Assembly: GCA_937773605.1 (NCBI GenBank)
Contig: CALJVP010000007.1
Span: 1 to 64,000, forward strand
DNA from: an uncultured SAR86 cluster bacterium
GTDB lineage: Bacteria; Pseudomonadota; Gammaproteobacteria; Magnimaribacterales; Magnimaribacteraceae
Length of the DNA: 64,000 nucleotides
Direction: 5' to 3'
The translations under genes and the position numbers were made by a program. Shown here one piece after another: positions 37,068 through 47,052 of this stretch. Numbering within the stretch: position 1 is the stretch's first letter; each line of letters begins with the position of its first letter. Below the pieces are notes generated by a model. It did not search any database. It saw only the letters and a list, made by a program, of their open reading frames with translations, and was not told the origin of the DNA.

Positions 37068-40000
37068 ATGAATAGTTTTCTAAAGTATATTTCAATAATT
37101 ACAACTGTAACTTTTGTAAGTTTTCAAGTTCTTTCTGATGCAGCAACCACCTCTGGTATGAGTGGTACTGTTAATGTTGGAGGTGCAACGGTAGAAGCTG
37201 TTCACACGCCAACTGGCATCAGTAAAACGACTACTGCAGGACCATCAGGGAATTTCTCTCTGTCTTTCTTGCCTTTAGGAGGTCCTTACACAGTAACTGT
37301 ATCTTCTGCAGGATATAACAACGAAAAATTAACTGGTCTTTATCTTAATCTAGGTGATCCAGCAAAATTTTCTGTAATTCTTTCAGGATCAACCTCTGCA
37401 GATGAAGTGGTCGTCGTAGGTCAGTCAATTGGTGGCTTTAGGATGGGTACGAGCACAGTAATCTCTAGAGGACAAATGGATGGCGTTCCTACAATTAATA
37501 GGTCGGTAGCAGATTACGCCAAATTTGATCCAAGAGTTTCTGTAAATGGAGGAGTGGGTCGTGATGCACAGATAAGCATTATGGGTGCTAACAACCGTTT
37601 TAATGATTTCACTATTGATGGTGTAAGTTTCAACGATCCTTTTGGTTTAAATGCTAATGGATTTGGAACCATGAGAAATCCAATAAGTATGGATTTTGTG
37701 CAACAGATGTCTATTGAAATTACTCCTTTTGATGCTTCAAGAGGAAATGCGACAGGCGGAATGATTAACGTGGTAACAAAATCAGGAACCAATGATTTTC
37801 ATGGAAGTGTTTATTATTCACAAAGAGATGAATCTAACGTAGGCGATTACGATGGGAAAGACTTCCCAACTTTTGAAGAAGAAGTAACCGCGTTTACTTT
37901 GGGTGGCCCAATCATAAAGGACAGACTATTTTTCTTCATCGGGTATGAAGAGAATGAGAAGGCATTGCCTGGTTTGTACGGAACCGTTGATAGCGGTGCA
38001 ATGAATACAGCAGAAACTGTAACAACAGCTTTAGCAGAAGAAATACGTCAATACACAATTGATAATTACGGAGGATACGACGCTGGTTATATAAATTTGG
38101 TTACCTTTCCTGAAACTCATGAGGAATACACTGTAAAAATTGATGCTGTTTTAAATGATGATCACAGAGCAACTCTTAACGTTTCACATTCAGAAGATCA
38201 GTACTACGAGCGTTACAACTGGGGAGCGACAGTGTTTAGTAACAACTGGTACGTTAAACCACCTGAAATAGACAGAGCTTCAATTGAAGCTCTTCAGTGA
38301 CTGGGGAGATAACTTATCTACAAAAATTAAGTACTCCAGCTATGAAATGGTTGAAGATGATGAGTCCGTAGGAAACGGTCTTTTCCCAGAAATGAACATT
38401 AGAATCGGTGGCGATAATGTGTTCTTGGGCGGTGACAGATACAGAGGCGCTAACTACATAGAAGTGAACAGCGATTTACTTACTTTCAAAGCTGATTATG
38501 TTCGTGACGATCATGTTTATACCTTTGGTTATGAAAGAGATGAAACAGATTTAGTGAATGAATTTATAGCTCGTTATAACGGAGAAGTTAGATTTAATAG
38601 CTTTGAAGATTATAAAAATGGAGTTTGGAGTCGTTTAAGAATTCATGAACCCTATGCAGGGCATGACAATACAAGATCTGTAGCAGCTGATTTTGAATTA
38701 GAAAAAACAACTATGTATATTCAAGACAAGAGGACTGTTAATGACAATCTAACAGTACAATTTGGTCTAAGATATGATTCTGTTTTAACGCCAACTGCTC
38801 CTCCAGTTAATGTTGCTTTCATTGAAAGGTTTGGTTATTCAAACAGCAATAAATTTGATTTCAGTGCGTTACAACCAAGATTCTCTTTCAATTGGAATGC
38901 TACTGATTCATTCTTAGGCAATCCTGAAAAGATAGTAGATGTAACTGTAAGAGGTGGACGTGGTCTGTTCTTAGGCAGAATTCCAAGAGTTTGGTACGGA
39001 AATGCTTATTCCAGAACAGGAGCTACAGCAGATTACAGGGGTTGGTATTCTAATGACCCAACGGCTTCTAATTATCCTGGAAACATGCCTAAAGGCGACC
39101 CTACAGCTTTCTGGTTAGGAGCAGGATCGAAGTACGTAGTACCTGACGGAAGCAGTCCTTATTACGCTGCACAAAGTACAGATCCTAATTTTGAAGCACC
39201 TAGTTCTTGGAGAACAAGTCTTGGTATAGATATTATGACTTCTGGTGGTTGGGATGTTACTTTTGAGTACAATCACGATGAAGTTGATCAAGCTGTTTCT
39301 TTTTTGATCCTAGTCTAGAAAGAACAGGCACCCTAGCTGATGGCAGGGGAACTTACGATGGTAAGGGTATTTATCAATTAACAAATGATACCAAGGTAGA
39401 ACTGAAGCTTTCACAATCTCAACAAGTAAAGATTTTGGAGATTTACAATTCAATGCGGGCTATACCCACATGAACGCTACCGATGTTTATGCACTTACTA
39501 GTGCTCAGAGTGAAAGTGCTTATGGAAGAATGCCTAAGAATGATGGAGAAAATATCACAGCTCAAAGATCTAACTTTATGGTTGAACATAAATTTATCTC
39601 TTCTCTTGATTACACTACTCAACTGATCGGCGATAACGACACTAGATTCTCTCTTGTATACGTTGCTAAATCCGGTGAACCTTACAGTGTAACTTTCGAC
39701 GGAGATTCGATGACCGACGGTAATGATGGCTATGACCTAGCTTACATACCTACAGGTGCATCAGACTCTAAAGTTGAATTTGCTAGTGATGCAGTTGCAG
39801 CAGCTGTTATGGCTCATGTTAATGGATCAGGGTTGGCAGGATACAGAGGAACTTATGCTCCTAGAAATGCCTTTAATAGTCCTTGGATCCGCTCACTAGA
39901 TCTTAGAGTCACTCAAGATATTCAAGTGATGGAAGGCCATAAGGTAATTGTTTATTTGGACATTACAAATATTCTTAACTTAATCGATGATGAAAGCGGA

Positions 40001-40168
40001 ATAGTTAAAGAATATGGAAACAGAAGTAGACAAATAGAACTAAGCGGTATTTCAGCTGACGGTAAGTTTCAGATATCAGGTGTAGATCCTGATGATAGCC
40101 TTTACGTTTATAACGAAAATGGTCAATCTGCTTACCAATTTAATTTAGGATTTAAATATCAGTTCTAA
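37068..40168 (+). pseudogene. Oar-like TonB-dependent receptor, three frame breaks
   Basis: One large outer-membrane receptor of about 1033 residues split over three frames. It has a signal peptide (1-25), a carboxypeptidase-regulatory-like beta-sandwich (about 30-110), a plug domain with DEVVVVG, ISIMGANNRFNDFTIDGV and ASRGNATGGMINVVTKSGTNDFHG, then a barrel ending in QFNLGFKYQF. Breaks: near 38290-38300 (one extra base), near 39300-39306 (T-run one base short) and near 39391-39400 (GGG read as GG). The net missing length is one base, so all three repairs restore one frame. This is the OmpA-related (Oar) subgroup of TBDTs for large substrates. The reading may be a sequence error rather than decay. 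Confidence 0.8.
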
Positions 40169-40182
40169 TTAAATTAAGAGTA

Positions 40183-40211
40183 AAAAAAACGCCACTTATG
40201 TGGCGTTTTTT
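40183..40211. terminator. Bidirectional intrinsic terminator
   Basis: CGCCAC (40190-40195) pairs with GTGGCG (40200-40205) around TTAT, with AAAAAAA before and TTTTTT after. It is a clean intrinsic terminator on both strands, placed between the convergent TBDT and kinase genes, and overlaps the kinase stop codon. Confidence 0.85.
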
Positions 40212-41098
40212 ATTCTAGGTCCTGTAATTTTGCATACCTCAGTAGCATAATCAACAGCTCTTTGAAGGGCTTCTTTATCATCAAGCTTTCCTTTCAAAGC
40301 CATAAAGACACCAATAAGCGCATCCCCGGCACCATTGGTGCTAATAGGAGTAATACTTTTAGCACTTACTTTTAAGTCATCAACAGAAGCCCCTTCATCA
40401 CCGAATGTCGTAATAACGATTTCATCCTTGAGTGTAATTGCATTTCTTAATTCATTAATTTCATCTTGGTTTCCATACACGTAACTGATGTTTTTAGAGA
40501 AGATCCAAGAAATTTTTTCATAGCTCAACGCGATGAGGCTTTTATCAGAAATACCGTAACAAACATCAACGTTATTAATATTAGCAATTTCAATCGATTC
40601 CTTAACTGTATTAAATCCATTTTCTGTTTCAATAGAGAATGTATCAAAGATCAGCACATCAGAGCTCTTCAAGACATCCTTAGACAGGCATTCGGGTGAC
40701 AGGTCTAAATTTGCATCTAATGAAGAGGCCATTGTGCGTTCACCATCTGGCGTTATGAATACAATGCATACGCCAGTTGGTTTAGAAGAGAACTTGTTAA
40801 ATATTTCTAAGTCACTGATGCTATCAAGAAATTCCTTGCCATATTTGTCGTTTCCTATGGAACAGCTAAAAGTTCCAGATGCTCCTTGAGATGCCGCAGC
40901 ACAGAGAGAGTTTGCAATAGAGCCGCCTGAGGTTCTGGATATTTCTTTTTCTTTAAACCTGCTCAAGAAGTGATCTTTCTTTTCAGAAGAGATATTTTTC
41001 ATACCTCCTTTTGGTATACCGGTTTCTTTAAGTTCTTCGTCTGTGATGAGAAATTCAACATCTATAAGGGCATTTCCAAAGCCATATATATTCATCAT
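40196..41098 (-). CDS. PfkB-family sugar/adenosine kinase
   Basis: A 300-residue ribokinase-fold kinase: YGFGNALIDVEFLIT at the start, RTSGGSIANSLCAAASQGASGTFSC (substrate site), FITPDGERTMASSL, and the C-terminal ATP/anion-hole motif TNGAGDALIGVFMALKG with catalytic Asp. The pattern is closest to adenosine kinases and related nucleoside kinases. The neighbouring CNT nucleoside transporter and thymidine kinase support a nucleoside substrate. Other PfkB sugars (ribose, fructose) remain possible. It is convergent with the TBDT, separated by an intrinsic terminator. Confidence 0.83.
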   Translation of the reverse strand: MMNIYGFGNALIDVEFLITDEELKETGIPKGGMKNISSEKKDHFLSRFKEKEISRTSGGSIANSLCAAASQGASGTFSCSIGNDKYGKEFLDSISDLEIFNKFSSKPTGVCIVFITPDGERTMASSLDANLDLSPECLSKDVLKSSDVLIFDTFSIETENGFNTVKESIEIANINNVDVCYGISDKSLIALSYEKISWIFSKNISYVYGNQDEINELRNAITLKDEIVITTFGDEGASVDDLKVSAKSITPISTNGAGDALIGVFMALKGKLDDKEALQRAVDYATEVCKITGPRIKNAT

Positions 41099-41158
41099 CT
41101 CTATACCTATTAATCTAAAGTTGGTAAATTGTAACCTTGTTTTTAAAGGATTATAAAT

Positions 41159-42091
41159 TTGTCTTCTCCTTTTTCAGTATTATCATTAAAAAATAAAAGC
41201 CAAGACCCATTGGGGTTTGCTAATGACCTCGGCTTAAACTTCATGCAATGGGGTTTTTGTGGAATAAAAGATCATTCAATTGACAAAGAATTAGTTAAGG
41301 AAGTGGTGGGTATCTTTAGCCAATTTTTCTCATTGTCTGAAGATGTAAAAAAACAGTATTATGATTCTAGTCTCGGTGGCTCTAGAGGTTATACGCCTTA
41401 TAAAATAGAAACGCCTAAAGGCGGAGCGAGCCCTGATATGAAAGAATTCTGGCACGTTGGGCGAGAATTATCCCCTGACCACTCTTATCAACAATGGATG
41501 CCTGACAATTATGTTGTAGAAGAAATTCCTAATTTTCAAGAGAAAACCCAAGAGCTGTATGATCAATTTGATAAACTCGGAAAAACTATCCTTACCTCCA
41601 TAGCTCTTTATCTTGACCTAGAAGAGACTTATTTTGACGGGGTAGTAAATGAAGGAAACAGTCTCATGAGATCTATCCACTATCCTGCTGTTGCATCTTC
41701 TGAAAAAGGAGAAAGGGCGGGAGCTCATGAAGATATAAACCTAATAACTCTTCTCATAGGAGGTCATCAATCAGGCCTAGAACTCCTATCCAAGGAGGGT
41801 AACTGGGAAAAAATAAATCTAGATGATGATGTTATCGTCTGTAACATAGGTGATATGTTGCAGCGATTAACAAATAATTATCTTAAATCAACCACTCACA
41901 GAGTAACGGCATCTTCAAATGAAGTTTTGACTTCACGATATTCCATACCATTTTTTGTTCATCCAAATCCAGACTGGTTCATTGATACATTGAAATCTTT
42001 TGTTACTGAAGAAAACCCCAACAACTACAAAGAAGGTATTCTTGCAGAAGATTATTTAAGAGAACGACTTCAAGAAATTAAATTAATTTAA
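41159..42091 (+). CDS. Isopenicillin N synthase-like 2OG-Fe(II) oxygenase
   Basis: A 310-residue oxygenase of the IPNS/flavanone 3-hydroxylase type. The DIOX_N-like N-terminal part includes FFSLSEDVKKQYYDSSLGGSRGY; the iron site is H190-x-D192 in GAHEDINLITLL, with distal His247 (STTHRV) and the 2OG-binding R-x-S at 260-262 (SRYSIPFFVHP). The start is TTG with AAAGGA upstream. Its place beside nucleoside transport and kinase genes suggests a nucleoside- or base-type substrate, as for fungal thymine hydroxylase, but this is inference. It ends 4 bp before the CNT gene. Confidence 0.85.
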   Translation: MSSPFSVLSLKNKSQDPLGFANDLGLNFMQWGFCGIKDHSIDKELVKEVVGIFSQFFSLSEDVKKQYYDSSLGGSRGYTPYKIETPKGGASPDMKEFWHVGRELSPDHSYQQWMPDNYVVEEIPNFQEKTQELYDQFDKLGKTILTSIALYLDLEETYFDGVVNEGNSLMRSIHYPAVASSEKGERAGAHEDINLITLLIGGHQSGLELLSKEGNWEKINLDDDVIVCNIGDMLQRLTNNYLKSTTHRVTASSNEVLTSRYSIPFFVHPNPDWFIDTLKSFVTEENPNNYKEGILAEDYLRERLQEIKLI

Positions 42092-42095
42092 AAAT

Positions 42096-43346
42096 ATGGA
42101 ATACCTACAACCGGTTATTGGCTTCTTTGTTCTTTTACTATTGGGAGCTATTTTCAGCACCAACATAAAAAAAATAAAAATTAGATATTTGATCAATGCA
42201 ATAGTCATTCAGTTTGCTTTGGCCTTTTTGCTATTAAAATGGACTGTAATTACTGATTTCTTTGAAATACTATCCAGAGGCGTGTTGGCGTTGACTTCAG
42301 CTACAGATAGTGGAGTGGCTTTTGTGTTTGGATATTTGGCTACAGGCGCACCTGGCGCGCCCTTTGAAGTAATTAACCCGGGTGGGACTTTTATATTCGC
42401 TTTCGGCGGTCTGGTATTGGTTATTGTCGTCTCTGCTTTCTCAGCCTTACTTTGGCATTGGCGAGTAATCCCTTTCATAGTCAATGGATTATCATATTTA
42501 TTTAAAAAACCTTTAAACGTAGGAGGGCCTGTTGGCCTAAGCGCAACAGCTAATGTTTTCTTGGGTCAGGTCGAGGCACCTTTATTGGTGAGACCGTATC
42601 TTGCTACCATGACTAAACATGAGTTGTTAATACTCATGACGGTTGGAATGTCTACGATAGCTGGTTCTATAATGGCTACGCTCAATTTAATGCTTTTTGA
42701 TGTCTACGGTGCTTCTCTAATAGGTCATTTTTTGACTGCATCTATAATCTCTGTCCCGGCAGCCATAATGTATGCAAACATGATGATACCGAGTGAAGAA
42801 AAAACTGACTTTCCTTCCGACCATGACGAGAAAATGTACAGAAGTTCAATCGATGCCATAACGGAAGGAACTCGTTCCGGCTTAGATATATTTCTTAATA
42901 TCATGGCCCTCTTGATAGTAGTGCTATCACTTGTTGCGTTGGTTAATATGTCCTTAGCTGAATTACCTCATTTTAACGGTCAAGCACTTTCTCTGGAAAG
43001 AATGGCAGGGTGGATCTTTGCACCTCTGGCATGGTGCATGGGAATTCCCTGGCATGAATCTCAATTGGCTGGAGAACTCTTGGGCATCAAAACAATGACC
43101 AATGAATTTATAGCCTATATTCGTCTAGCGGAAATTGATGCTTCATTATTGTCTGAAAGAACTAGATTGATCATGCTATACGCATTGTGTGGGTTTGCTA
43201 ACCTTAGCAGCGTTGGCATACTGATAAGCGGAATGGGTGCCATGGCTCCAGACAGAAAAGATGATCTAATAGCTGTTAGCGGCAGGGCGTTGGTAGCTGC
43301 TGTACTGGCTTCGTGCATGACGGGTTTTATAGTGGGAATACTATAA
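42096..43346 (+). CDS. Concentrative nucleoside transporter (CNT/NupC family)
   Basis: A 416-residue inner-membrane symporter with 8-10 hydrophobic helices. Family motifs are SATDSGVAFVFGYL near residue 67, GLSATANVFLGQVEAPLLVRPYL near 147 (the G-Q-x-E-A-P binding loop), MTVGMSTIAGSIMATL, and GFANLSSVGILISGMGAMAPDR near the C-terminus. It imports nucleosides with Na+ or H+. It is flanked by a probable nucleoside kinase, an IPNS-like oxygenase and tdk, so it is part of a salvage cluster. It is convergent with tdk, 2 bp apart. Confidence 0.92.
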   Translation: MEYLQPVIGFFVLLLLGAIFSTNIKKIKIRYLINAIVIQFALAFLLLKWTVITDFFEILSRGVLALTSATDSGVAFVFGYLATGAPGAPFEVINPGGTFIFAFGGLVLVIVVSAFSALLWHWRVIPFIVNGLSYLFKKPLNVGGPVGLSATANVFLGQVEAPLLVRPYLATMTKHELLILMTVGMSTIAGSIMATLNLMLFDVYGASLIGHFLTASIISVPAAIMYANMMIPSEEKTDFPSDHDEKMYRSSIDAITEGTRSGLDIFLNIMALLIVVLSLVALVNMSLAELPHFNGQALSLERMAGWIFAPLAWCMGIPWHESQLAGELLGIKTMTNEFIAYIRLAEIDASLLSERTRLIMLYALCGFANLSSVGILISGMGAMAPDRKDDLIAVSGRALVAAVLASCMTGFIVGIL

Positions 43347-43348
43347 GA

Positions 43349-43927
43349 TTAATCTAATTCTTTTGAATTAAAATGCTTCCTGCAAAGAGGTATGTAACTT
43401 TCGTTACCCCCAACTTCAATTTGACTGCCTTCGGAAACAATTGCCCCATTAGAATTTATTCTCACAACCATTGTTGCTTTGCCTCCACAATGACAGACAG
43501 TTTTAATCTCTTTTATATTATCGGACCAAGCTAAGAGGTATTGACTGCCCTCAAAGAGTTCGCCTTTGAAGTCTGTTCGTATTCCAAAAGTCAGTACTGG
43601 TATGTTCAATTCATCCACTATTCTGCCAAGCTGAAAAACTTGATCTTTAGATAGAAATTGAGCTTCATCAATTAACACGCAGTTAGTATGATTTTTTTTG
43701 GATTCTTCGAGCACCTCTTCAAATATATTTGTGTTCTCAAAGAAGTAGGTTGCAGGTGCTTTTATCCCAATTCTAGAAACTATTTCATTCTTACCGTATC
43801 TTTCATCTTTGGAAGAAGTAAATAGAATTGTACTCATTCCTCTTTCTCTGTAGTTATGGTCTGCTTGCAAAAGTGCTGTAGATTTTCCAGCATTCATTGA
43901 TGAATAGTTAAAATAGAGCTTTGCCAT
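43349..43927 (-). CDS. tdk: Thymidine kinase
   Basis: A 192-residue type II thymidine kinase: Walker A YSSMNAGKSTALLQADHNYRERGM, VLIDEAQFL (catalytic Glu), TFGIRTDFKGELFEGS, and a zinc ribbon with C-x-C near VCHCGG and C-x-x-H in LCRKHF. It phosphorylates imported thymidine to dTMP in the cytoplasm. It lies next to the CNT transporter, convergently, and is divergent from the MATE gene. Length is normal. Confidence 0.96.
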   Translation of the reverse strand: MAKLYFNYSSMNAGKSTALLQADHNYRERGMSTILFTSSKDERYGKNEIVSRIGIKAPATYFFENTNIFEEVLEESKKNHTNCVLIDEAQFLSKDQVFQLGRIVDELNIPVLTFGIRTDFKGELFEGSQYLLAWSDNIKEIKTVCHCGGKATMVVRINSNGAIVSEGSQIEVGGNESYIPLCRKHFNSKELD

Positions 43928-43975
43928 TAATTACAAGTTAGTCTTTTATGTGTTGTGATACTATACCAAATTCTT

Positions 43976-45361
43976 ATGTCCAACATTACTGATGAACCTA
44001 GTGAAATTGAAGAACTTGGTGAGATTCCTCATCCAGAGTCGCTTAGTGTTTGGGGTTTAGCTTGGCCTTCTATTCTTAATAATCTCCTTTTTGCATCTGT
44101 TGGACTTGTGGCTATTAAGGCTGTGGGTAGCCTTGGAGCTGAAGCAGTAGCAGCCGTTGGAACTGGACAACGAATTTTCTGGGTATTTCAAGCTTTACTG
44201 ATGGCAATAATGGCTGGCACAACAGCATTGGTAGCCAGAGCGATAGGTGGCAATAATCCAGTTGAAGCAGCTCAAGTTACGAGGGCGTCATTAGGTTTGT
44301 GTCTGTTTATATCTGTCATAACAGCCCTTATTTTTTGGTTAGGTGCCGAACAAATGATTGGTATTTTTGGACTTGATGAGAACTCTCAAAAACTTTCAAT
44401 ACAGTACACAATTATTCTAGTAACTTTTACACCAGTTTTTGCTATCTCCATGGTCCTCTCCACGGCCCAAAGGGCAGCCGGTGATACTAGAACGCCTCTT
44501 TACATTGCTGTTTTTACAAATATTTTAAATATATTTTTACTTGTGGGTTTGGTTAACGGAAGGTTTGGTTTGCCAGACCTGGGAATAGTGGGTGCAGCCC
44601 TAGCGGCAGGAATATCATTTACTTTTAATTCTTTTGTTATTTTATTCTTATGGTTCACTAAGCGATTAGCAATTGAAATAGGAACTCCAGGTTCCATGAC
44701 AAAAGAACGCATGAAACAGCTAGTTTCGATAAGTTATCCGGCTGGTATGGAGTCGTTTATTTTTCAGTTTGGTATGTTGGCTTTCTTTTGGATAGTCGCT
44801 CTGTATGGCACGAATGCAGTGGCTGCCTATAATATTGGAACCAATGTACTTATGCTTTCCTTTACAGTAGGTATGGGTTTTGCAATTGCAGGATCCACAC
44901 TAACAGGACAATATTTAGGGGCTTCAGATCCTGATGGTGCATACGACAGCGCTTTCAAAGCCGCGAGTTACACCATGCTATCAATGGGTTCTCTAGGAAT
45001 AATATTGGCTATCTTCTCAAGAGATTTGGCCACTTTCTTTATAGATGATCCTGATGTTGTAAGTAAAGCCGTGGTTTTTGTTTGGATTTTAGGCATCATG
45101 CAACCGTTCATGGCATTGCAGTTTTCTTTGGGAGGTGCCGTGAGAGGAGCAGGAGACACGAAATCTCCCCTTGTTATAACTTTAGTGGGCCTCGTTTTAA
45201 TCCGTGTTCCTTTAGCTTTTATTGTTTATAAATTAGGTTTACCTGTGGAGTGGATTTTTGCTACTCTAATAGCTGATTATTTTATTCAAGGGGTGTTGTT
45301 GATTATCCGCTTTAAGTCTAGGCGCTGGATGAAAGTGCTAAAATTAAACAATACGAACTAA
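43976..45361 (+). CDS. MATE family efflux transporter
   Basis: I prefer ATG 43976 to the GTG 43955 because the extra head has no homology-like features; neither has a strong ribosome-binding site. The 461-residue protein has 12 hydrophobic helices in two similar halves: LAWPSILNNLLFASVGLVAIKAVGSLG, STAQRAAGDTRTPLYIAVF in the first half, and GGAVRGAGDTKSPLVITLVGL in the second, as in the MATE/NorM fold. It would export drugs or metabolites with Na+ or H+. It is divergent from tdk. Confidence 0.9.
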   Translation: MSNITDEPSEIEELGEIPHPESLSVWGLAWPSILNNLLFASVGLVAIKAVGSLGAEAVAAVGTGQRIFWVFQALLMAIMAGTTALVARAIGGNNPVEAAQVTRASLGLCLFISVITALIFWLGAEQMIGIFGLDENSQKLSIQYTIILVTFTPVFAISMVLSTAQRAAGDTRTPLYIAVFTNILNIFLLVGLVNGRFGLPDLGIVGAALAAGISFTFNSFVILFLWFTKRLAIEIGTPGSMTKERMKQLVSISYPAGMESFIFQFGMLAFFWIVALYGTNAVAAYNIGTNVLMLSFTVGMGFAIAGSTLTGQYLGASDPDGAYDSAFKAASYTMLSMGSLGIILAIFSRDLATFFIDDPDVVSKAVVFVWILGIMQPFMALQFSLGGAVRGAGDTKSPLVITLVGLVLIRVPLAFIVYKLGLPVEWIFATLIADYFIQGVLLIIRFKSRRWMKVLKLNNTN

Positions 45362-45404
45362 CTGTTTTAGTCTTTAATTGATTTAGAATTCTAGGAGAAT
45401 GACT

Positions 45405-46178
45405 GTGAAAAAATACGACGACTTATCTGTAGTGCTTGAGGGGCACATCGCCACTATAACAATACAAAGGCCGCCAAATAATTTTTTTGATTATTTATTG
45501 ATTCAACAAATTGCTGATGTTTTAGAAGATTTAGATGAAGAGAGTGAATGCAGAGTTAATATCCTGGCTTCTGAAGGTAAAAATTTCTGCGCCGGTGCAA
45601 ATTTCAGCCAAGATACAGAGATGATGAATAAATCCAACCCTTATTCTAAACTTTACAGAGAGGCCGTTAGATTGTTTAGAACAAGAAAACCAATAATTGC
45701 TGCTGTACAAGGAGCTGCAGTGGGCGGAGGTCTGGGATTGGCATTAGCAGCTGATTTTAGGATAGCTTCCCCAGAATCTAAATTTAGTGCAAATTTTGCT
45801 AAACTTGGTTTTCATCAAGGTTTTGGTAGCTCAGTAACCCTACCAAGAGTCGTAGGAACGCAAAATGCTGCAATGATGTTATACACCGCGAAAAGAGTTA
45901 AAGGAGAAGAGGCATTGAATTTAGGACTCGTAGATTCTCTTGTGCCAACTTCTGATATCTTGAATAAAGCAAATGAATTTGCCTCAGAAATAGCTTCTTC
46001 GGCTCCCATGGCTGTCGAATCCATAAGAGCTACTGTAAGAGGTAATTTAGCGGATCAAGTTGAAGAAGTTGTAGCTTGGGAACTATCAGAGCAAATCAGA
46101 TTGCAATCATCTGATGATTTTAAAGAAGGCATAGCTGCGTCATTAGAACGCAGAGAAGCAAACTTTAATCGGTCATAA
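45405..46178 (+). CDS. Enoyl-CoA hydratase/isomerase family protein
   Basis: GTG 45405 is the likely start because AGGAG at 45393-45397 is spaced 7 nt from it; ATG 45399 is too close. The 257-residue crotonase-fold protein has QRPPNNFFDYLL, EGKNFCAGANFSQD (oxyanion block 1), IAAVQGAAVGGGLGLALAADFRIAS (block 2) and KFSANFAKLGFHQGFGSSVTLPRVVG. It acts on acyl-CoA, probably as a hydratase or isomerase. It is followed 5 bp later by a small secreted protein gene. Confidence 0.87.
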   Translation: MKKYDDLSVVLEGHIATITIQRPPNNFFDYLLIQQIADVLEDLDEESECRVNILASEGKNFCAGANFSQDTEMMNKSNPYSKLYREAVRLFRTRKPIIAAVQGAAVGGGLGLALAADFRIASPESKFSANFAKLGFHQGFGSSVTLPRVVGTQNAAMMLYTAKRVKGEEALNLGLVDSLVPTSDILNKANEFASEIASSAPMAVESIRATVRGNLADQVEEVVAWELSEQIRLQSSDDFKEGIAASLERREANFNRS

Positions 46179-46183
46179 GAACA

Positions 46184-46378
46184 ATGACCAAAATAAGCCT
46201 TCTTTTATCTATACTGCTTATTTGCTCCAATTGTGCTGTTGCAAGCTTAGCCACAGCAACTGTAAAGACGACAGCAGCAATAATAACGCTGCCTATAAAA
46301 GCTGTTGGTGCTGCTGTCGAAGCCATCACGCCTGATACTGAAGATGAAGAAAATGATGAGGTGGAAGACGAAGAATAA
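46184..46378 (+). CDS. Small exported protein, possible lipoprotein
   Basis: The 64-residue product has a hydrophobic leader (ISLLLSILLICSNCAVAS), then an Ala/Thr-rich stretch TATVKTTAAIITLPIKAVG and an acidic tail EDEENDEVEDEE. A Cys at position 17 follows LLICSN, which is only a loose lipobox, so a lipid anchor is not certain. Similar small Ala/Lys/Thr-rich exported proteins with KTTAxxxxLPxKA repeats are common in gammaproteobacteria, without known function. It is 5 bp after the enoyl-CoA hydratase. Confidence 0.55.
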   Translation: MTKISLLLSILLICSNCAVASLATATVKTTAAIITLPIKAVGAAVEAITPDTEDEENDEVEDEE

Positions 46379-46440
46379 AGTTTTTTAAAGATGAAAGCTT
46401 TATAGTTTATTTATAATTTATATTTGAAAGGAGAGAAACA

Positions 46441-47052
46441 ATGAAACTTTATAATTCTATTGGTCCCAATCCACACGTGGTGCGAATGTTCATAGCCGAA
46501 CTGGGTTTGGATATTGAAACGATTGAAATGGATTTAATGGCAGGCGAGAATCGTCAGGAGGAACATTTAAAAAGAAATCCTTCAGGGCAATCACCTACAT
46601 TGGAGCTTGAAGATGGATCTTTTCTATCTGAGATTACAGCTATATGTGAATATTTAGATGAGAAGCAAGGCAATACTGACCTGATGGGTAAGACGCCAGA
46701 AGAAAGAGCCTTAACCAGAATGTGGACAAGAAGGGTTGATTTACAAATAATCGAACCATTAACAACCGGCTTTAGATACTCTGAAGGACTGGAGTTATTC
46801 AAAACACGCATGCAAACTATTCCGGAAGCTGCGGATGGATTGAAATCTATAGCTCAAGAAAAACTTGCTTGGCTTGATGCTGAGATGGAGGGTAAGGATT
46901 ACATTTGCGGAGATAGATTTAGTTTGGCGGATGTAATGTTATTTTGTTTCATAACTTTTGGAGCAACGGTGGGGCAGAGCGTCAGTGAAGAAAATACTAA
47001 TTTAACTTCTTGGTATGACAGAGTTAAGGAACGATCTAGTACTGCAGCCTAA
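46441..47052 (+). CDS. Glutathione S-transferase family protein
   Basis: A 203-residue GST. The thioredoxin-fold N-terminus MKLYNSIGPNPHVVRMFIAELGLDIE holds the Ser/Asn position for glutathione activation, followed by RNPSGQSPTLELEDGSFLSEITAICEYLDE (cis-Pro and the ES-type Glu/Thr GSH site). The helical C-terminal domain runs from about 85 to the end, with CGDRFSLADVMLFCFI as N-capping box. It likely conjugates or isomerises electrophiles. AAGGAG is found before the ATG. The DUF2147 frame overlaps its end. Confidence 0.87.
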   Translation: MKLYNSIGPNPHVVRMFIAELGLDIETIEMDLMAGENRQEEHLKRNPSGQSPTLELEDGSFLSEITAICEYLDEKQGNTDLMGKTPEERALTRMWTRRVDLQIIEPLTTGFRYSEGLELFKTRMQTIPEAADGLKSIAQEKLAWLDAEMEGKDYICGDRFSLADVMLFCFITFGATVGQSVSEENTNLTSWYDRVKERSSTAA

